A DNA stretch of 64,000 bases, taken from the NCBI GenBank assembly GCA_051294375.1, contig CM119263.1:578019-642018 (forward strand), in the 5' to 3' direction. A model generated the notes under the pieces. That model was not told where the DNA came from and did not search any database. It saw only the letters and a list, made by a program, of their open reading frames with translations. The position numbers and the translations under genes were made by a program. Shown piece by piece: positions 1-12,300 of this stretch. The first letter of the stretch is position 1. Each line of letters begins with the position of its first letter. The stretch comes from Paraspadella gotoi (taxonomy: Eukaryota > Chaetognatha).

Positions 1-2008
1 TTTTTTTGATTTAATTTCAAGGTTCAGTTATGTATCGTACCTCATCTTTTAAAACATAAATGAGGTTGAAAAAATATTCTCGTTTATCAAAAAATAAATG
101 GCAAGTTCACAAAAAGTCACAATAAAGAACGGTCTTTAAAAATTTATTTGTGGCCTAAACCAGAAAGTTTTTTATGATTAATTTCTAATTAAATAGGTGT
201 TAAAAGCCTTATTCAATAGGCTATATTGGTTTTCTTGTTAATTCATTTCAAACACAATTTATGATTTATTTTTGGTTAACACAATTATGATCAAAGGACT
301 GAACTCCAACTTATTGACTTGTTAACTTTAAAATTCTTTCATAGGCAAAAACTATACATGATTTAGCTAATAAAATTTACCCCAGAGGTAAAGAAAGATA
401 AGAAAGAACGCATTTCCAAAGTAAAAAAATTTTCTCAACTTTCCTTGGCCTATCAAATCAGAATTCGTAAGTTAAAAAAATGACAAAAAATGGACAGAAA
501 TTTTTTGGCTAAAAGTGTGCCAAAATGGTAACGTATTTTTATTCTTAAAAACGGGTGGAGAATGTTTGTTAACCAATCTGTTTCTTCGTTCCGGCCTAAT
601 TTTGTGTTGTGGTCAAGATTAATTCAACATTGCTAAGTAACAACTCGAAACAATAGTGGAAAGAAGGTCGTTTTTTTTTTTTCCTTAATGCAACTTTGTA
701 CGCGGAACCTTTAAGATTTTCGGCGCGATTCTGAACTTCCTCTTACAAAACAACTTTTAAATCTTCCGCAGTTAATTTTTTTTTCTTAAACGAGCGAAGG
801 GAATCCACAACTTCCTGTTATTTTAGATTTCTGGGTAAAAAATATAAATAAATTAAACATTAACATGAGAATATTAATGCAACAGTATAATGTCTTGTGA
901 GCTTGTGAGAGTTAAGTAATTAAAAAAAATCGCCTATTTTATTATTCGAAAATGACGAAGTAAAGTGAAGAAAGTTGAATGTCTTCCGGCTCATTTCAGG
1001 TAAAATATCCCTGTTCCTAGCTCATATAAATTAAAATAATGTTATTACTTTTTTGCTGGTGGAAAAGATAATAAATACTTAGGCTTGATGCGGTGTGAAT
1101 ATTATTGTTGTAGAACTTTTGCAAGCATGCATTGTAATATATCAGTTCAAGCAAATATGTAAGTTAAAAAATTATATTTCTTCTTTATCCAAAAAACTTT
1201 AGAAGTTTTAACTTAAGTAACAATTTAGTCTTTTTTTTTCTTTCAGAATCACTAAAAAAAAATTAATTTTATTTATTTTATGGTTTCATTAGTTTTAAAA
1301 ATTCATTATAATTTTGACATAGTTTGAAACTCTACCACCTGTAAAGAGGTTTCAGCAAAATAATTCTAATATTGTAACTGTATGTGCCCACAGATTATTG
1401 GGCTTCATTTTGACTATTGCATTCCCTGTATCTTTGTTCCTTCAAAAAGATCTATCAGGAATATCAGAATATCAGGAAAAAATTTTCTCTTAACCTTCTT
1501 TAATTTCTTCTTAATATAAAAAATTTCATGTTGTCAAAACCAGACCAATGGACTTTACCACGTTGGTTTACTATGAAGAGTCTTTGGTCAATAATGAAAA
1601 GAAAAAATTTGGCAAAGCTCTTGGACAAGAGGCCTTTCTAAATCTCATAAATTAAGTAATATTTATAACTTAACTAAACCCTAGCCCATTTACAATTTTC
1701 AAAAGCAAAATTTCCCAGTTCATTTCCTATAGTAAAAACAATGGTTTGAAAAATTTCTTTCCCGGAGATGATAGTGCATCTTCCCCTGGCTTGTTTGATA
1801 TTAATCCTTTATTCAAAATGCCATAACGAATTTGGCTAGCTCTTAAGATATAATAACGCTATCGGAATCGTGTGGTTTTTACAACTGTTTTCTTTAATAC
1901 CCGAATTTCTGGCAATCCTCGCTTTGCCAATTTGGTAGTCAGATCTTTAACGGAAATCTCTATTAGAAAAATGTTGAATTTTTTTTTTAAGCCGGACTTA
2001 TCGTCTAA

Positions 2009-2625
2009 AATTACGTTAAATTTTCAGCAGACGTACATTGCGAATCTTGCAACGGAGAATTAAATTTAAAATTAAATTAAAATCAAATTTAAAATCAAAT
2101 TTTAAATTAAATTTAAAATTTAAATTAAAATAAAGAACTAAAAGGGATCCTTCTTTCTTTTTTTTCAGGTGGAGGAAATGACTTTGGAAAATCGGAACTA
2201 AAAGAGGTAGAAGTTTGTAAAACGATATGACAGAGCACGATGATAGCGAACGACGACGATGACAGTGACGACAAACAAATTATGACACGAACGACGACCA
2301 TCTCTCTCTTGTGTGGTGTTGTAATTACGTTAAATTTTCAGCAGACGTACATTGCGAAGTTTGACGGAGAATTAAATTTAAAATTAAATTTAAAATCAAA
2401 TTTAAAATCAAATTTTAAATTAAATTTAAAATTTAAATTAAAATAAAGAACTAAAGGGATCTTTTTCTTTTTTCAGGTGGAGGAAATGACTTTGGAAAAT
2501 CGGAAACTAAAAGAGGAGGTAAGTTTGTAAACGATAATGACAGAGACGATGATAGCGACGACGACGATGACAGTGACGACAACAAATATGACAACGACGA
2601 CGACGAAGATTTTGACCTTGAGACG
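2009..2625 (+). repeat. Tandem duplication of about 310 bp within left arm
   Basis: 2009-2300 and 2320-2625 are two imperfect copies of the same segment: the TTAAATTTTCAGCAGACGTACATTGCG stretch region, an AT-rich (AAATTTAAAATT) tract, a polypyrimidine tract with CAG, and a GAC-rich tail. The mirror arm has a single copy (about 3400-3740). The first copy has lost the reading frame of the microexon through small indels, so it is probably an error-bearing duplicate. Confidence 0.7.
2477..2518 (+). CDS. Candidate 42-bp microexon, charged helix
   Basis: A polypyrimidine tract ending in TTTTTTCAG is followed by 14 open codons (V-E-E-M-T-L-E-N-R-K-L-K-E-E) and a strong donor GTAAGT, so the exon is phase 0 on both sides. 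The peptide has the look of a coiled-coil segment. The same exon is recognisable but damaged by single-base indels at about 2168-2210 and, inverted, near 3560-3600. The parent gene is not recognised, and no other exon was found nearby. Confidence 0.4.
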
Positions 2626-2935
2626 TGATTGGTGATTAGTGATGGGTGATTGTTTGATGGGTGATTGGTGATGGGCTTTGGGGACTCGGACACCGACTCG
2701 ACTAGTGGAAGAGAGAAAGGGAGTGAGGGAGGAGGAGGAGGAGGAGGAGGAGGAGCAGGATGGTGGTGGAGGAAGGTGGAAAACCGGGTGGTTGTTGTGG
2801 ATGGAAAGAAGAGAGAAACGAGAGCGATGCAGAAGTGGTTTAGTAATGCATATACATTATACAAAAAATAATTGTTATTAAACTCGTTTAGCAACTTAAG
2901 AGAATGTTGAAGGAAAAAGCGGAAAGTTAATGAAG

Positions 2936-2976
<41 letters not shown>

Positions 2977-3092
2977 TGAGAGAGAGAGAGAGAGACGACG
3001 ATAGAGAGATGAGAAGAGAGGAGCGAGAAGAGAGAGGAGAAGAGAGGAGTGAGAGAGGGGTGGTTGCGAGAATAGTGGCCAGGGGGAGATAG

Positions 3093-5832
3093 AGAGATGA
3101 GAGAGAGTTCTTCCTTCCATTAACTTTTCCGCCTTTTTTTCCTTCAACATTCTCTTAAGTTGCTAAAAACGAGTTTAAAATAACAATTTTATTTTTGTAT
3201 AATTATATGCATTACTTAAACCACTTCTGCATCGCTCTCGATTTCTCCTTCTTTCCATCCACAACAAACCACCGGTTTGCCACACCTCCTCCACCACCAT
3301 CCTCTCCTCCTCCTCCTCCCCTCCTCTCCCTCACTTCCCTTTCTCTCTTCCACTTAGTGTCGACGTCGGTTGTCCGAGTCTCCCAAAGCCCATCCACCAA
3401 TCACCATCAAAAACAATCAACCATCACTAATCACCAATCACGTTCAAGCGTCAAAAATCATTCGTTCGTCGTTCAGTGTCATATTTGTTTGTCGTCACTG
3501 TCATCGTCGTCGTCGCATCATCGTCTCTGCATAATCGTTTTTTACCAAACTACTACCTCTTTTAGTTTCCGATTTCCAAAGTCATTTCTCCACCTGAAAA
3601 AAAAAAGAAAAAGGATCCCTTTTAGTTCTATTTAATTTAAATTTTAAATTTAATTTAAAATTTGATTTAAATTTGATTTTAATTTAATTTTTAAATTTAA
3701 TTCTTCCGTTCAAATTCGCAAATGTACGGTCTGCTGAAAATTTTAACGTAATAGAACGATAATCCGCCTTAAAAAAAAAAAATTCAACATTTTTTCTATA
3801 GAGATTTCCGTTTAAAATCTGACTACCCAAATTGCAAACGAGGATTGCCAGAAATTCGGGGGGTTATTTTAAAAAAACAGTTGTAAAAACCACACGATTC
3901 CGATAGCGTTATTATATCTTAAGAAGCTAGCCAAAATTCTTTATGGCATTTTGAATAAAAGGATTAATATCAAACAAGCCAGTTGGGAAATGCCACTATC
4001 ATCTCCGGGAGAAGAAATTTTCAACTTGTTTGTTTACTATAGGAAATGAACTGGGAAATTTTTGCTTTTGAGAAAAAAATGTAAATGGGCTAGGGTTTAG
4101 TTAACGTTATAAATATTACTTCAATTTACTGAGATTTAGAAAGCCTCTTGTCCAAGAGCTTGCCAAATTTTTTCTTTTCATTATTGACCAAACAACTCTT
4201 CATAGTAAAACCAACGTGGGTAAAGTTCCATTGGTCTGGTGTTTGACAACATGTGAAATTTTTTATATTAAGAAGAAATTAAAAGAAGGTTTAAGAGAAA
4301 ATTTTTTCCTGATATTCTGATATTCCTGATAATCTTTTTGAAGGAACAAAGAACAGGGAATGCAATAGTACCAAAATGAAGCCCAATAATCTTGGGCACA
4401 TACAGTTACACAATATTTAGAATTATTTTGCTGAAACCTCTTTTTACAGGGGTAGAGTCTTCAAACTATGTCAAAATTATAATGATATTTTTTAAAACTA
4501 ATGAAACCCCATAAAATAAATAAAATTAATTTTTTTTAGTTGATTCTGAAAGAAAAAAAAAGACTAAATTTGTATACTCTAGTTAAAACTCTTAAAGTTT
4601 TTTGGATAATAAAGAAATATAATTTTTAACTTAAATATTTGCTTGACTGATATATTACAATCATGCTTGCAAAAGTTTCTACAACAATATTATTCACCCA
4701 TCACAGCCTAAGTATTTTTATCTTTTCCACCAGCAAAAAAGTAAAACATTATTTTAAATTTATATTTTATGATGCTAGGAACAGGGAATATTTTTTACCT
4801 GAAATGAGCCGGAGACATTCAACTTTCTTCACTTTACTGTCATTTTTCGAATAATAAAATAGCGCGATTTTTTTTTAATACTTAACTTCTCACAAGCTCA
4901 CAAGACATTATACTTTCATTCAATATCTCCAATGTTAATGTTTGTTAATTTATATAATAATTTTTTACCCAGAAATCTAAAATAAACAGGGGAAGTTGTG
5001 GAATTCCCTTTCGCTCGTTAAGAAAAAAAAATTAACTAGCGGAAGATTTAAAGTTGTGTAAGAGGAAGGTTCAGAATCCGCGCCGGAAAATCTTAAAGGT
5101 TCCGCGTACAAGTTGCATTAAGGGAAAAAAAAAAAAAACGACCTTCTCTTTCCACTATTGTTCAGTTGTTTACTTTACAATGTTGAATTAACTTGACCAC
5201 AACACAAAATTAGGCCGCGAACGAAGAAACAGATTGGTTAAAAACATTCTCCACCCGTTTTTAAGAATAAAAAATAGTTACCATTTTGGCACAAACTTTT
5301 AGACCATAAAAAATTTATGTCCATTTTTTGTCATTTTTTTTACTTACGACTTCTTGATTTGATGCCAAGGAAAGTTTGAGAAAAATTTTTTTACTTTTTT
5401 GGAAATCCGTTCTTTCTTTCTTCTTTACCTCTTGGGGGTAAATTTATTAGGCTAAAATCATGTATAGTTTTTGCCTATGAATGAATTTGTAAAGTTAACA
5501 AGTCAATAAGTTGGAGTTCAGTCTTTGATCATAATTTGTAACAAAAATAAATCATCAAATTGCTGTTATGAAATTTGAAATAACAGAAGAAAAAAATTAT
5601 TAGCCTATGAATAAGGCTTTTAACAACCATATTTTAATTAAAAATTAATTCATAAAAAACTTTCTGGTTTAGCCACAAATAAATTTTTTAAAGACCGTTT
5701 TTTAATTGTGACTTTTTGTGACTTGCATTTATTTTTTGATAAAGAGAAATAATTTTTTCAACCTCATTTATTAGTTTTAACAAGATGAGGTACGGTACAC
5801 TGAACCTATGAAATTAATCAAAAAAAAAAAAC
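3093..5832 (-). repeat. Right arm of long inverted repeat
   Basis: This is the inverted partner of 1-2985. Between the arms lies a roughly 100-bp spacer of GA-rich simple sequence (about 2990-3092). Beyond 5832 the sequence becomes unrelated (C-run, then unique). A true palindrome and a fold-back long read (missed adapter) would look alike. The homopolymer-biased indels favour uncorrected noisy reads on at least one arm. Confidence 0.85.
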
Positions 5833-8130
5833 CCCCGCTTCCTTTTTAATTCCACTGGAAAGCATCAGGCAGGACCTTTGTTTTTCTTCAAAAATCGACA
5901 GAGATTTTTTGCGGAAATTTTTTCGCGCAAAATCTGTCGAATTTTACTAAATTTGCTTATGGCAACCAAAATGGAAAGGAAAAAATCACACGCTACCGTT
6001 GATTTTCTTCTTATAATGCATTTTTTAAAATATTTTTCTTGATTTGGCCTCAATGAACGCGTTGTGTGGGAGAGGAAAGACGAAATGGAAAAGCAAGAAA
6101 AAGAGGAAAGAGGAAGGGACTATAAAAGACAGGGGCGATAAGGCCAAAAAAAAAAAGAAGGCAAAATGGGGGGGGAGAAGAAAAATATAGTGAGACAAAT
6201 TAAAAGGTAAGGAAATGAGGACTGGGAGGGAAAATTGGAAATAAAAAGAGGGGAAAGGAACGGGAAAGATCGCGATCGAATGAGAAGGAGAGGAGAAATG
6301 TTGAGGAAAGTGCTTGAGTGGCAGAAGAAAAAAGTACGGGCGCCCCAAAAAAGGGAAAGATTGACAGAGTGAGAGAGAAAGTAAGGGAGCAGGGGAAAGA
6401 GGGAAGAAGAAAATTTAAAGAAAGAAAGTGAGAGAATAGAAAAGAAGTGAAGAAAAAGAATCCGGGAAAGCGATTAAGGGAAAAAAAAAAAAAAATTGTA
6501 TCAGAATCAATTGTGGCGTTAACCTAAAAACTTTTATGTAAAGTAAAAGACGTACGTGAAAGATTCTTATAGAGGAATTCGATCTTTAAAAATGATCATT
6601 CTTATACCATAAAAATTCGAAACCAAAACATACTTATATTCTAAATTACGCAGTTAAAATGGGATCAGATAAACAATCATTGAAAGAGAGGAAATCATGT
6701 CTACCGTTAATTTTTAACTCATATAGAAAATTTACCTGGAGTGTTCTAAGTGATAAGAAGCGAGAGATAACTTGAGACTACGTTTTTAACATGAAGTTAA
6801 GCTTCATACTAACTAATGAGATTTCAGAAAGATGGTAATTATTGAAAAAGTTCAGAATTTCGTTGTCTTAAAAAGGACATCGAATCGTACGTGGGAGCCT
6901 AAAAAGGGGGAAGAGCGGAAAATGTTGAAAAAAAGGAGAGGAATTTATGGGTCTGTTTTTGATCGATTTTCTTTCCTAAACCCATAGGCCAATTTAGACG
7001 CCGTAACTTAAGATACTTTATTCCAGTCATTCACTATCCAAAAAATATAAAAAACATTATGGAAAAAAAAGGGTTTGAGGATCGAGTTTAGGGAATTTGG
7101 TTCTACGTAAATTTGAGATGAAAAAAAACAGCGACGCGGAAAAGATTTTTTTTTAAAAAAACCTTTCCATATATCTCTTTCGATTAGGTAGTATTAAAAT
7201 GGGGTTCACGTCTTTTTTTTTTAGAAAAAATTTGGGACGTTTCAAGGTCTAATTGATACTGCCGCTCTTGCGTGCCCTCCCCTTAAAACATGCAAAAGCA
7301 ATACTATCATTCATTATCACACAAAGGTATCATACTGCATTAAATAATACATTACACATATTACATTTAGACATTTACCTGCTGGGAATATTACTTGCCC
7401 ATTTTTGGCCCCCCGCCCCCGCGCCGTCTTTCCGAATCGTTAGAGATCTGGAGCAAATTTTAGATTCGCCTGCTCCAATTTCCCCTCTTTCCTTTTCTTG
7501 CAAGAGGATGCGTAGCTGGAAAAAGTAGGAGCAGAAAGTAAGTGGAGAGGAATGCATTCTCATTCTAGATAAAAGATGTGATGAGAGAAGTATGGATATG
7601 GAATTTAAGTGGTCTACGACATATATATATGAGTAATTGCAAAAGAAAGAAAAAATAATGAAAGATAGAAAGGAAAGAAAGCAGAGAAAAGAAAGAAAGA
7701 AAAGAAAAAGGTGAGAAAGAAAGAAAGAAAGGGGTCGGGAAAAGAAAGAAAGAGAGAGAGAGGAAGGGAGAAAGAAGGAAAGAAGAAGAAAAGAGAAAGG
7801 AGAGAAGAAGGAGAGAGAAAGAAGAAATAAAGAAAGAAAGAAGTCAGTGAGAAACTCGTCAACAAGAAACGGTTTATTCCAAGGTGCTTGCGCCGCATTA
7901 CTTTTCTTTTTACTTAATCATATCATTATTTATTCCCTTATAGTTTATAAAGAGATTTCTTTGGAGTAGGACATGATGTTATTAACCTTTCTTTTTCTTT
8001 GTTAGTTTGATAGTAGAAAAATAAAGTTTTAATAATTTTTTTACAACAAATAATTAAAATAAAAACAAATTCGTTGTGCTTTAAAAAATCATTAAAAAAA
8101 CTTTTGTTTTTTCTACTTAAGATTTTTTAA
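5833..8130. other. Gene-free purine-rich and AT-rich DNA
   Basis: No supportable gene was seen. 6060-6480 and 7630-7860 are strongly purine-rich on the plus strand (GGAAAG/GAAAG type), which creates long low-complexity open frames on the complement. 6500-7400 is AT-rich and unstructured. The open stretch at about 7253-7528 has no splice sites or recognisable protein character. Confidence 0.6.
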
Positions 8131-8133
8131 AAG

Positions 8134-8335
8134 CAAAAGCGCGCCAAGTTAGTCACTTAGATTTGATTTTCTAATGCAGCAACAAACTATAGACAAGTTA
8201 TAAAGCGTTTTTAATGTAAGTAGGACAGATCGACGGACAGACATTACGATCGGACGACCGACCGACACCCGACCGAAAAGTGAAATTTTATTAGAGTTTG
8301 CTCCGCGGAGTACTCGCGGCTCGCAACTAAAAAAC
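8134..8335 (+). repeat. Dispersed repeat family 1, copy 1
   Basis: The copy shares an ordered set of blocks with 35070-35240, 55975-56145 and, inverted, 34385-34565 and 40695-40868. The blocks are GCGCCAG/TAG-type start, TTAGATTTGA, GAGCAAC-CTATAGGCAAATTAT, TAACATAAATG, a (GACGGACA)n-like tract, GTTGCTC and GAGTACTCGCGGC. It has no obvious tRNA promoter boxes, terminal inverted repeats or coding frame, so its class (non-autonomous transposon or retroposon) is open. Confidence 0.65.
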
Positions 8336-8648
8336 AAATGATTGTAGAAATTGAAACTCCAAGACCCTGGAGACAAGAATGACATATCGAATACAAATGT
8401 TAATCCGCAAAAAAAAAAATAAGCAGGAGATGTTTCTTTTCTTTTCTTTTTTATAAACCCAGAGAGCCCCCCTGCCCCCGCTTTCCTTTCAAACGAAGAT
8501 TCTCTCTCGCGTAAAAAAAAAAAAACGAGGAAAAAAGGGGAAAAAAAATGAAAATAAAAAAATAAAAAAAAAAATATTTGGGCTTCTGATTTTCGACATC
8601 AAAAAATTAAGAATCTCTTTTCCTTCTTTTGACAAAATTTATCCTGAG

Positions 8649-8725
8649 AATTTATTATGCGGTTCGAGAGGACGGAAGAAGAGGAAGAGGAAGACGGGAA
8701 AAGAAGGAGGAAGGAGCCAACCCAG
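8649..8725 (+). CDS. Candidate internal exon, basic/acidic
   Basis: A pyrimidine stretch ending at GAG is followed by about 26 open codons rich in R, G, K and E, then CAG and a GTATAC donor. Two frames are open, so the reading is ambiguous. Purine-rich simple sequence could produce the same picture, hence the low confidence. Downstream to 9160 the sequence is (GTC)n-rich. Confidence 0.22.
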
Positions 8726-9164
8726 GTATACGTACCGTCGTCGTTGTGTTTTCGTCGTTCGTTGTTGTGTCGTCGTCGTCGTTCTGCGTTTTGATATCGC
8801 CTCTCTTCTTGTTAATTATTTCTTGTTAGTTAATTTCCCCATTCTATATTAATTTATCTCCTGTTACGATATCATCGTCGTTTTCAAGTCAGTTGTTTGT
8901 AGTAATTAGTTTCGTTTCTGTTTTTCTTTTTCTGTTTTTTAGTCGTTTTTCTGTTTGTTGTTGTTTTGGACTTCCTTAGGGATGTTTTTGTTTCCGTTTC
9001 GTACTTCCTCTTCTTGTCCTGTCCGTTCGTCGTCGTCTGTATCGTCGTCTCTGTCTGTCGTCCGTCGTCGTCGTCTCTCGTCGTCTTCTTCTTTTCTTCC
9101 AATATCAACGATTTTATTGATTCCTTCTATAAAGATTTTTCGCGTCGTCTTGTCTAAACTTGGA

Positions 9165-9485
9165 AGTCTCTCTCTCTCTTCTCTCTCTCTTCTCTCTCTC
9201 TTTCTCCTCTTCTCTCTCTTCTCTCTCTCTCTCTCTCTCTTTCTCTCCTCTCCTCTCTCTCTCTCCTCCTCTCTCTCTCTCTCCGTTGTTTTAAACTTTG
9301 GGAAGGCGACGTGATCGAAGGACAAAGGAAAAGAATAATGAAAAAATTTGTGATTGTCTGTCGCCATAAGACAAGACGAACAAAGCAAATTTCAGATAAC
9401 AACTGTAGATAGAGATAGTCGCCACTCTCTCTCTCCTCTCTCTCTCTCTCTCCTCTCTCTTCTCTCTCTTCTCTCTCTCTCTCCG
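9165..9485. repeat. CT microsatellite blocks
   Basis: Interrupted (CT)n tracts at about 9165-9285 and 9424-9482 flank about 130 bp of non-repetitive sequence. They explain the long E/R and S/L frames on both strands here. No gene is supported. Confidence 0.85.
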
Positions 9486-9589
9486 TCTAAGTCTAAACAC
9501 TCGTTTAGAAATTTTAGAAAAGTGAATATTAAAATGTTTATAGAAAATTTCCATTTTGCGATTTCAAATTTTTCCTTGCCGTAACGAAA

Positions 9590-10689
9590 ATGTCACAAAA
9601 CTGTCACCCGAGCGTCACGAAAAACGGTGAAAAAACGGCGTGAGCGGCCATCACAGTTTACACCCTTCTCGATTCACATTTCGTCCAACTCACACCCATA
9701 TTAACTTGCAGTAACGAGGGAAATTTCTCCGATTTATTAGGTCGGAGAATATTCTGGATATTTTATTTCTCCTCGTTTGGAGCGAAATATGGTTGTTTTT
9801 CGACGCCGAAAACTAATAATCTAATTCCCACATTGATATAAACCTGATCAATGAAGTGGGAATCGATCATCACAACGAATCGACGCCGATATTTAAAAAC
9901 TAAGAAATCATCTGTGAACTTTCATATGGCGCTAGGTTGTGATAAATCTAGTTAGAGCACCATGAATCTGAAAACTATGGCAACAGCCGGGTTGCCTGAA
10001 TTTCCCATTAGGAATGGGGCAGCTCATTTGTGACCATTTCCTCACTGGACGGTTACCACTCGACAGCCTTCGCTTTTGGCCAATGCAGAGGGGAAGTTTC
10101 GTTAGGACTTGTGGTTGGAAACCACAAAACGCCTGGGATGGTGGGATTCCCGTCTGACCCCAAAAGTTGGATCGGCCTTTAATCAAAGGGAGGATGTGAG
10201 GCGCGTGTGAATATACCGCCACAACATTTTCTTTTCGCATTCGTACGAGCTTTTCTTTCAACTGTTTGTCTCGGGCAAGGCATGATACGTTCCGATTCTA
10301 TTCCTGGGTTGCACCGGCTCCGTGATCCATTCCCCCCGAGCGTACAGCAAACCGTTTGGTTTTTTTTCATTAAAACTTCATAAGGCCCCGTATTCATTCC
10401 CAAGCCCTTTGTTACATTCGGTTAACTAAAAATGCGGGAAAGAAGTTGCGGATTAGGAACTTTCTTTCAGTCCAACACTTAACTTATCCCTCAGTTAGAG
10501 AAAGAAGGAAACGGATTATGGGATATTTGAAACCATTTTACTAGGCAAGTCAGATGGACCAGTTCGCAATCTGTTATTCACTGGCTCCTAATTCCTACAA
10601 AATTAAGCGGCACCGTCATTGAATTTCAGGTGCTCACGATAAACATAGTAAGATATAATATGGATAGTATAATCTTGAAAGTTAAAGGG
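9590..10689. other. Moderate-GC unique segment, no identified gene
   Basis: At about 9590 composition shifts from microsatellite DNA to balanced, non-repetitive sequence that continues to about 16 kb. Open frames of about 110 and 74 codons exist on the minus strand (9932-10261, 10179-10403). They overlap and show no domain I recognise. No tRNA or rRNA signature was found on inspection. Confidence 0.4.
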
Positions 10690-11640
10690 TTGATCCCCGT
10701 TGTCCCCTCTGTGGCTGGAGTGCGGGACGAACATCGTTCTCTGGAGTGATCGATCGGTCGACGGATACTCGAAGCGAGGCATTGCCTCAACGTTCAGTAT
10801 TGTTCGTCAGCACAGCACCATAATGCGGCGTGAGCGCTCGGCCGCGCATATGACTTCTAGAGTTCTGGTATACATTATGAGGCAATACGTCTAGTCCTGC
10901 CTATGCCTGAATCATGGCAAGTATTAAAGCGGCAGCCGTCGATATGATTGACTTATAACCTGCTCCGTCGTGACTATAACGACGTCCCAGTCAGATGGAG
11001 CCCTAGTCGCTACACGACCCCACCTTTGTATCTGACCCAGCCTCTATTTCGACTGACCGCGACATCGTGGCAGCGGCCCCGCTCGAGATCGGTCCCTGAG
11101 GAGAACCGGTGCGCCAGCAGCCAGGGAAGACTACGCTAACTCGCGCACCGCGAGAAGAAGGACGGCTCACGGCAATGATTCGCTAGTGTGCTCTACCCCG
11201 TCGACTCTGCACATCGAACTGACGCCCATCTAGACTGTAATCTCACCAGGTAGATCTTGATCTCTGAGCTGACGATGAATTCAACTCCGACATGATTCAA
11301 TCAGACTAGTCGCCGCTCATCATACTGATGTGGTGGCTCTGATGTAAGAATCATGGCTCCTAGAGCGGCGGGCTGATCAGAGCCTGCTACACGCACTGCC
11401 CCTCCGCCAACGTCGGCCAGATCGTGCGGCGGGCTAGTAATCGCGTATCCTACTGTGGAGCGGGACGGGTCCCATCACGGTCGGCAGCTGATCCGGATCT
11501 CCGCGCTACTAATGGCTTCCGCTATAACTGACGAGTTCGTCGTTATAACAAAGACACTACAGCAAGGACCATGCGCTTCTCTACACACGCATCGCATATC
11601 GTCACATGTCGCTTCATGTTCACGGTCAGGTTCGAAATAG
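10690..11640. other. Random-like balanced-composition segment
   Basis: About 950 bp with near-equal base use, no simple repeats and no homopolymer longer than four that I can see, embedded in a genome full of long A/T runs. The longest open frames are just over 60 codons in different frames, as expected by chance. It resembles neither the flanking AT-rich DNA nor the GC-rich block that follows. Origin is unknown. Confidence 0.45.
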
Positions 11641-12300
11641 CCTTTGATTTCGCTCGATCGAATTTTACCCCATTAGGGACTGCACCCTAACTAGAAATTC
11701 AGATTAAATGTTTTTTCAGATTTGAATTTTTGATTTTTTATTTTTACTGTTTAAGACAATGTTTCTTCAGAACTGTTTTGTTTTGGTTAGTACATTATTT
11801 TAAGAATTTATTTTATATTTTAAGTGTTGGAAGTAGGTGTTTTTAAAGAAAAAATATTTTATTTATTTTATTTTACGATTTTCGTACAAGTGCGATCCCT
11901 ACTCGAAAATTTTTTCTTCAGATTTTGACAGTTAAAAAATTGAAAATTTTTTAAATTCTATTCGAATTCGTTTAAATTTATGTACGAATTTCACATTGTA
12001 CAGTAAGTTCAAATGGGATTTTGGCGTACAGTCGTTATTCGTTATCTCGATTTCTTTTATTCATTTATTAATTTTTCAGCGTACGTCAAACCACGGCCTG
12101 TTTATTTGAAGTTCGCGACTTTGTAAATTTTAATGAGAAAGAAAAATATTTTTTACTGCCTCAATTTATTTTGGGTTTTCAATACGTCCTTTGTTTTTCT
12201 CCCTTTTTTCTCAGGTTTAGTTACCATCCTTGTTCTGTTACCGTTTTGAGGTTCAAGTTGAGTTGTGGAAAGAACTTTATTTTAAATTTTTCAAAGCTGA
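11641..12300. other. AT-rich spacer
   Basis: T-rich sequence with long A/T runs lies between the random-like segment and the GC-rich coding remnant. No gene, exon or repeat could be supported. Confidence 0.5.

Larger units (their letters stand above)
1..2985 (+). repeat. Left arm of long inverted repeat
   Basis: This arm is the reverse complement of about 3093-5832. For example, the opening bases read in complement at 5810-5832, and the segment near 160-180 reappears near 5650. The arms are nearly full-length matches but differ by many one- to few-base indels, mainly in A/T runs. The left arm contains an extra tandem copy of about 310 bp that the right arm lacks. The arm starts exactly at the window edge, so it may extend upstream. 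No protein-coding frame of note is seen apart from one candidate microexon. Confidence 0.85.

Noticed and set aside
9932-10403. Ribosomal RNA or organellar DNA insert
   Set aside because: The balanced composition suggested rRNA, but none of the conserved rRNA segments I know could be found on either strand.
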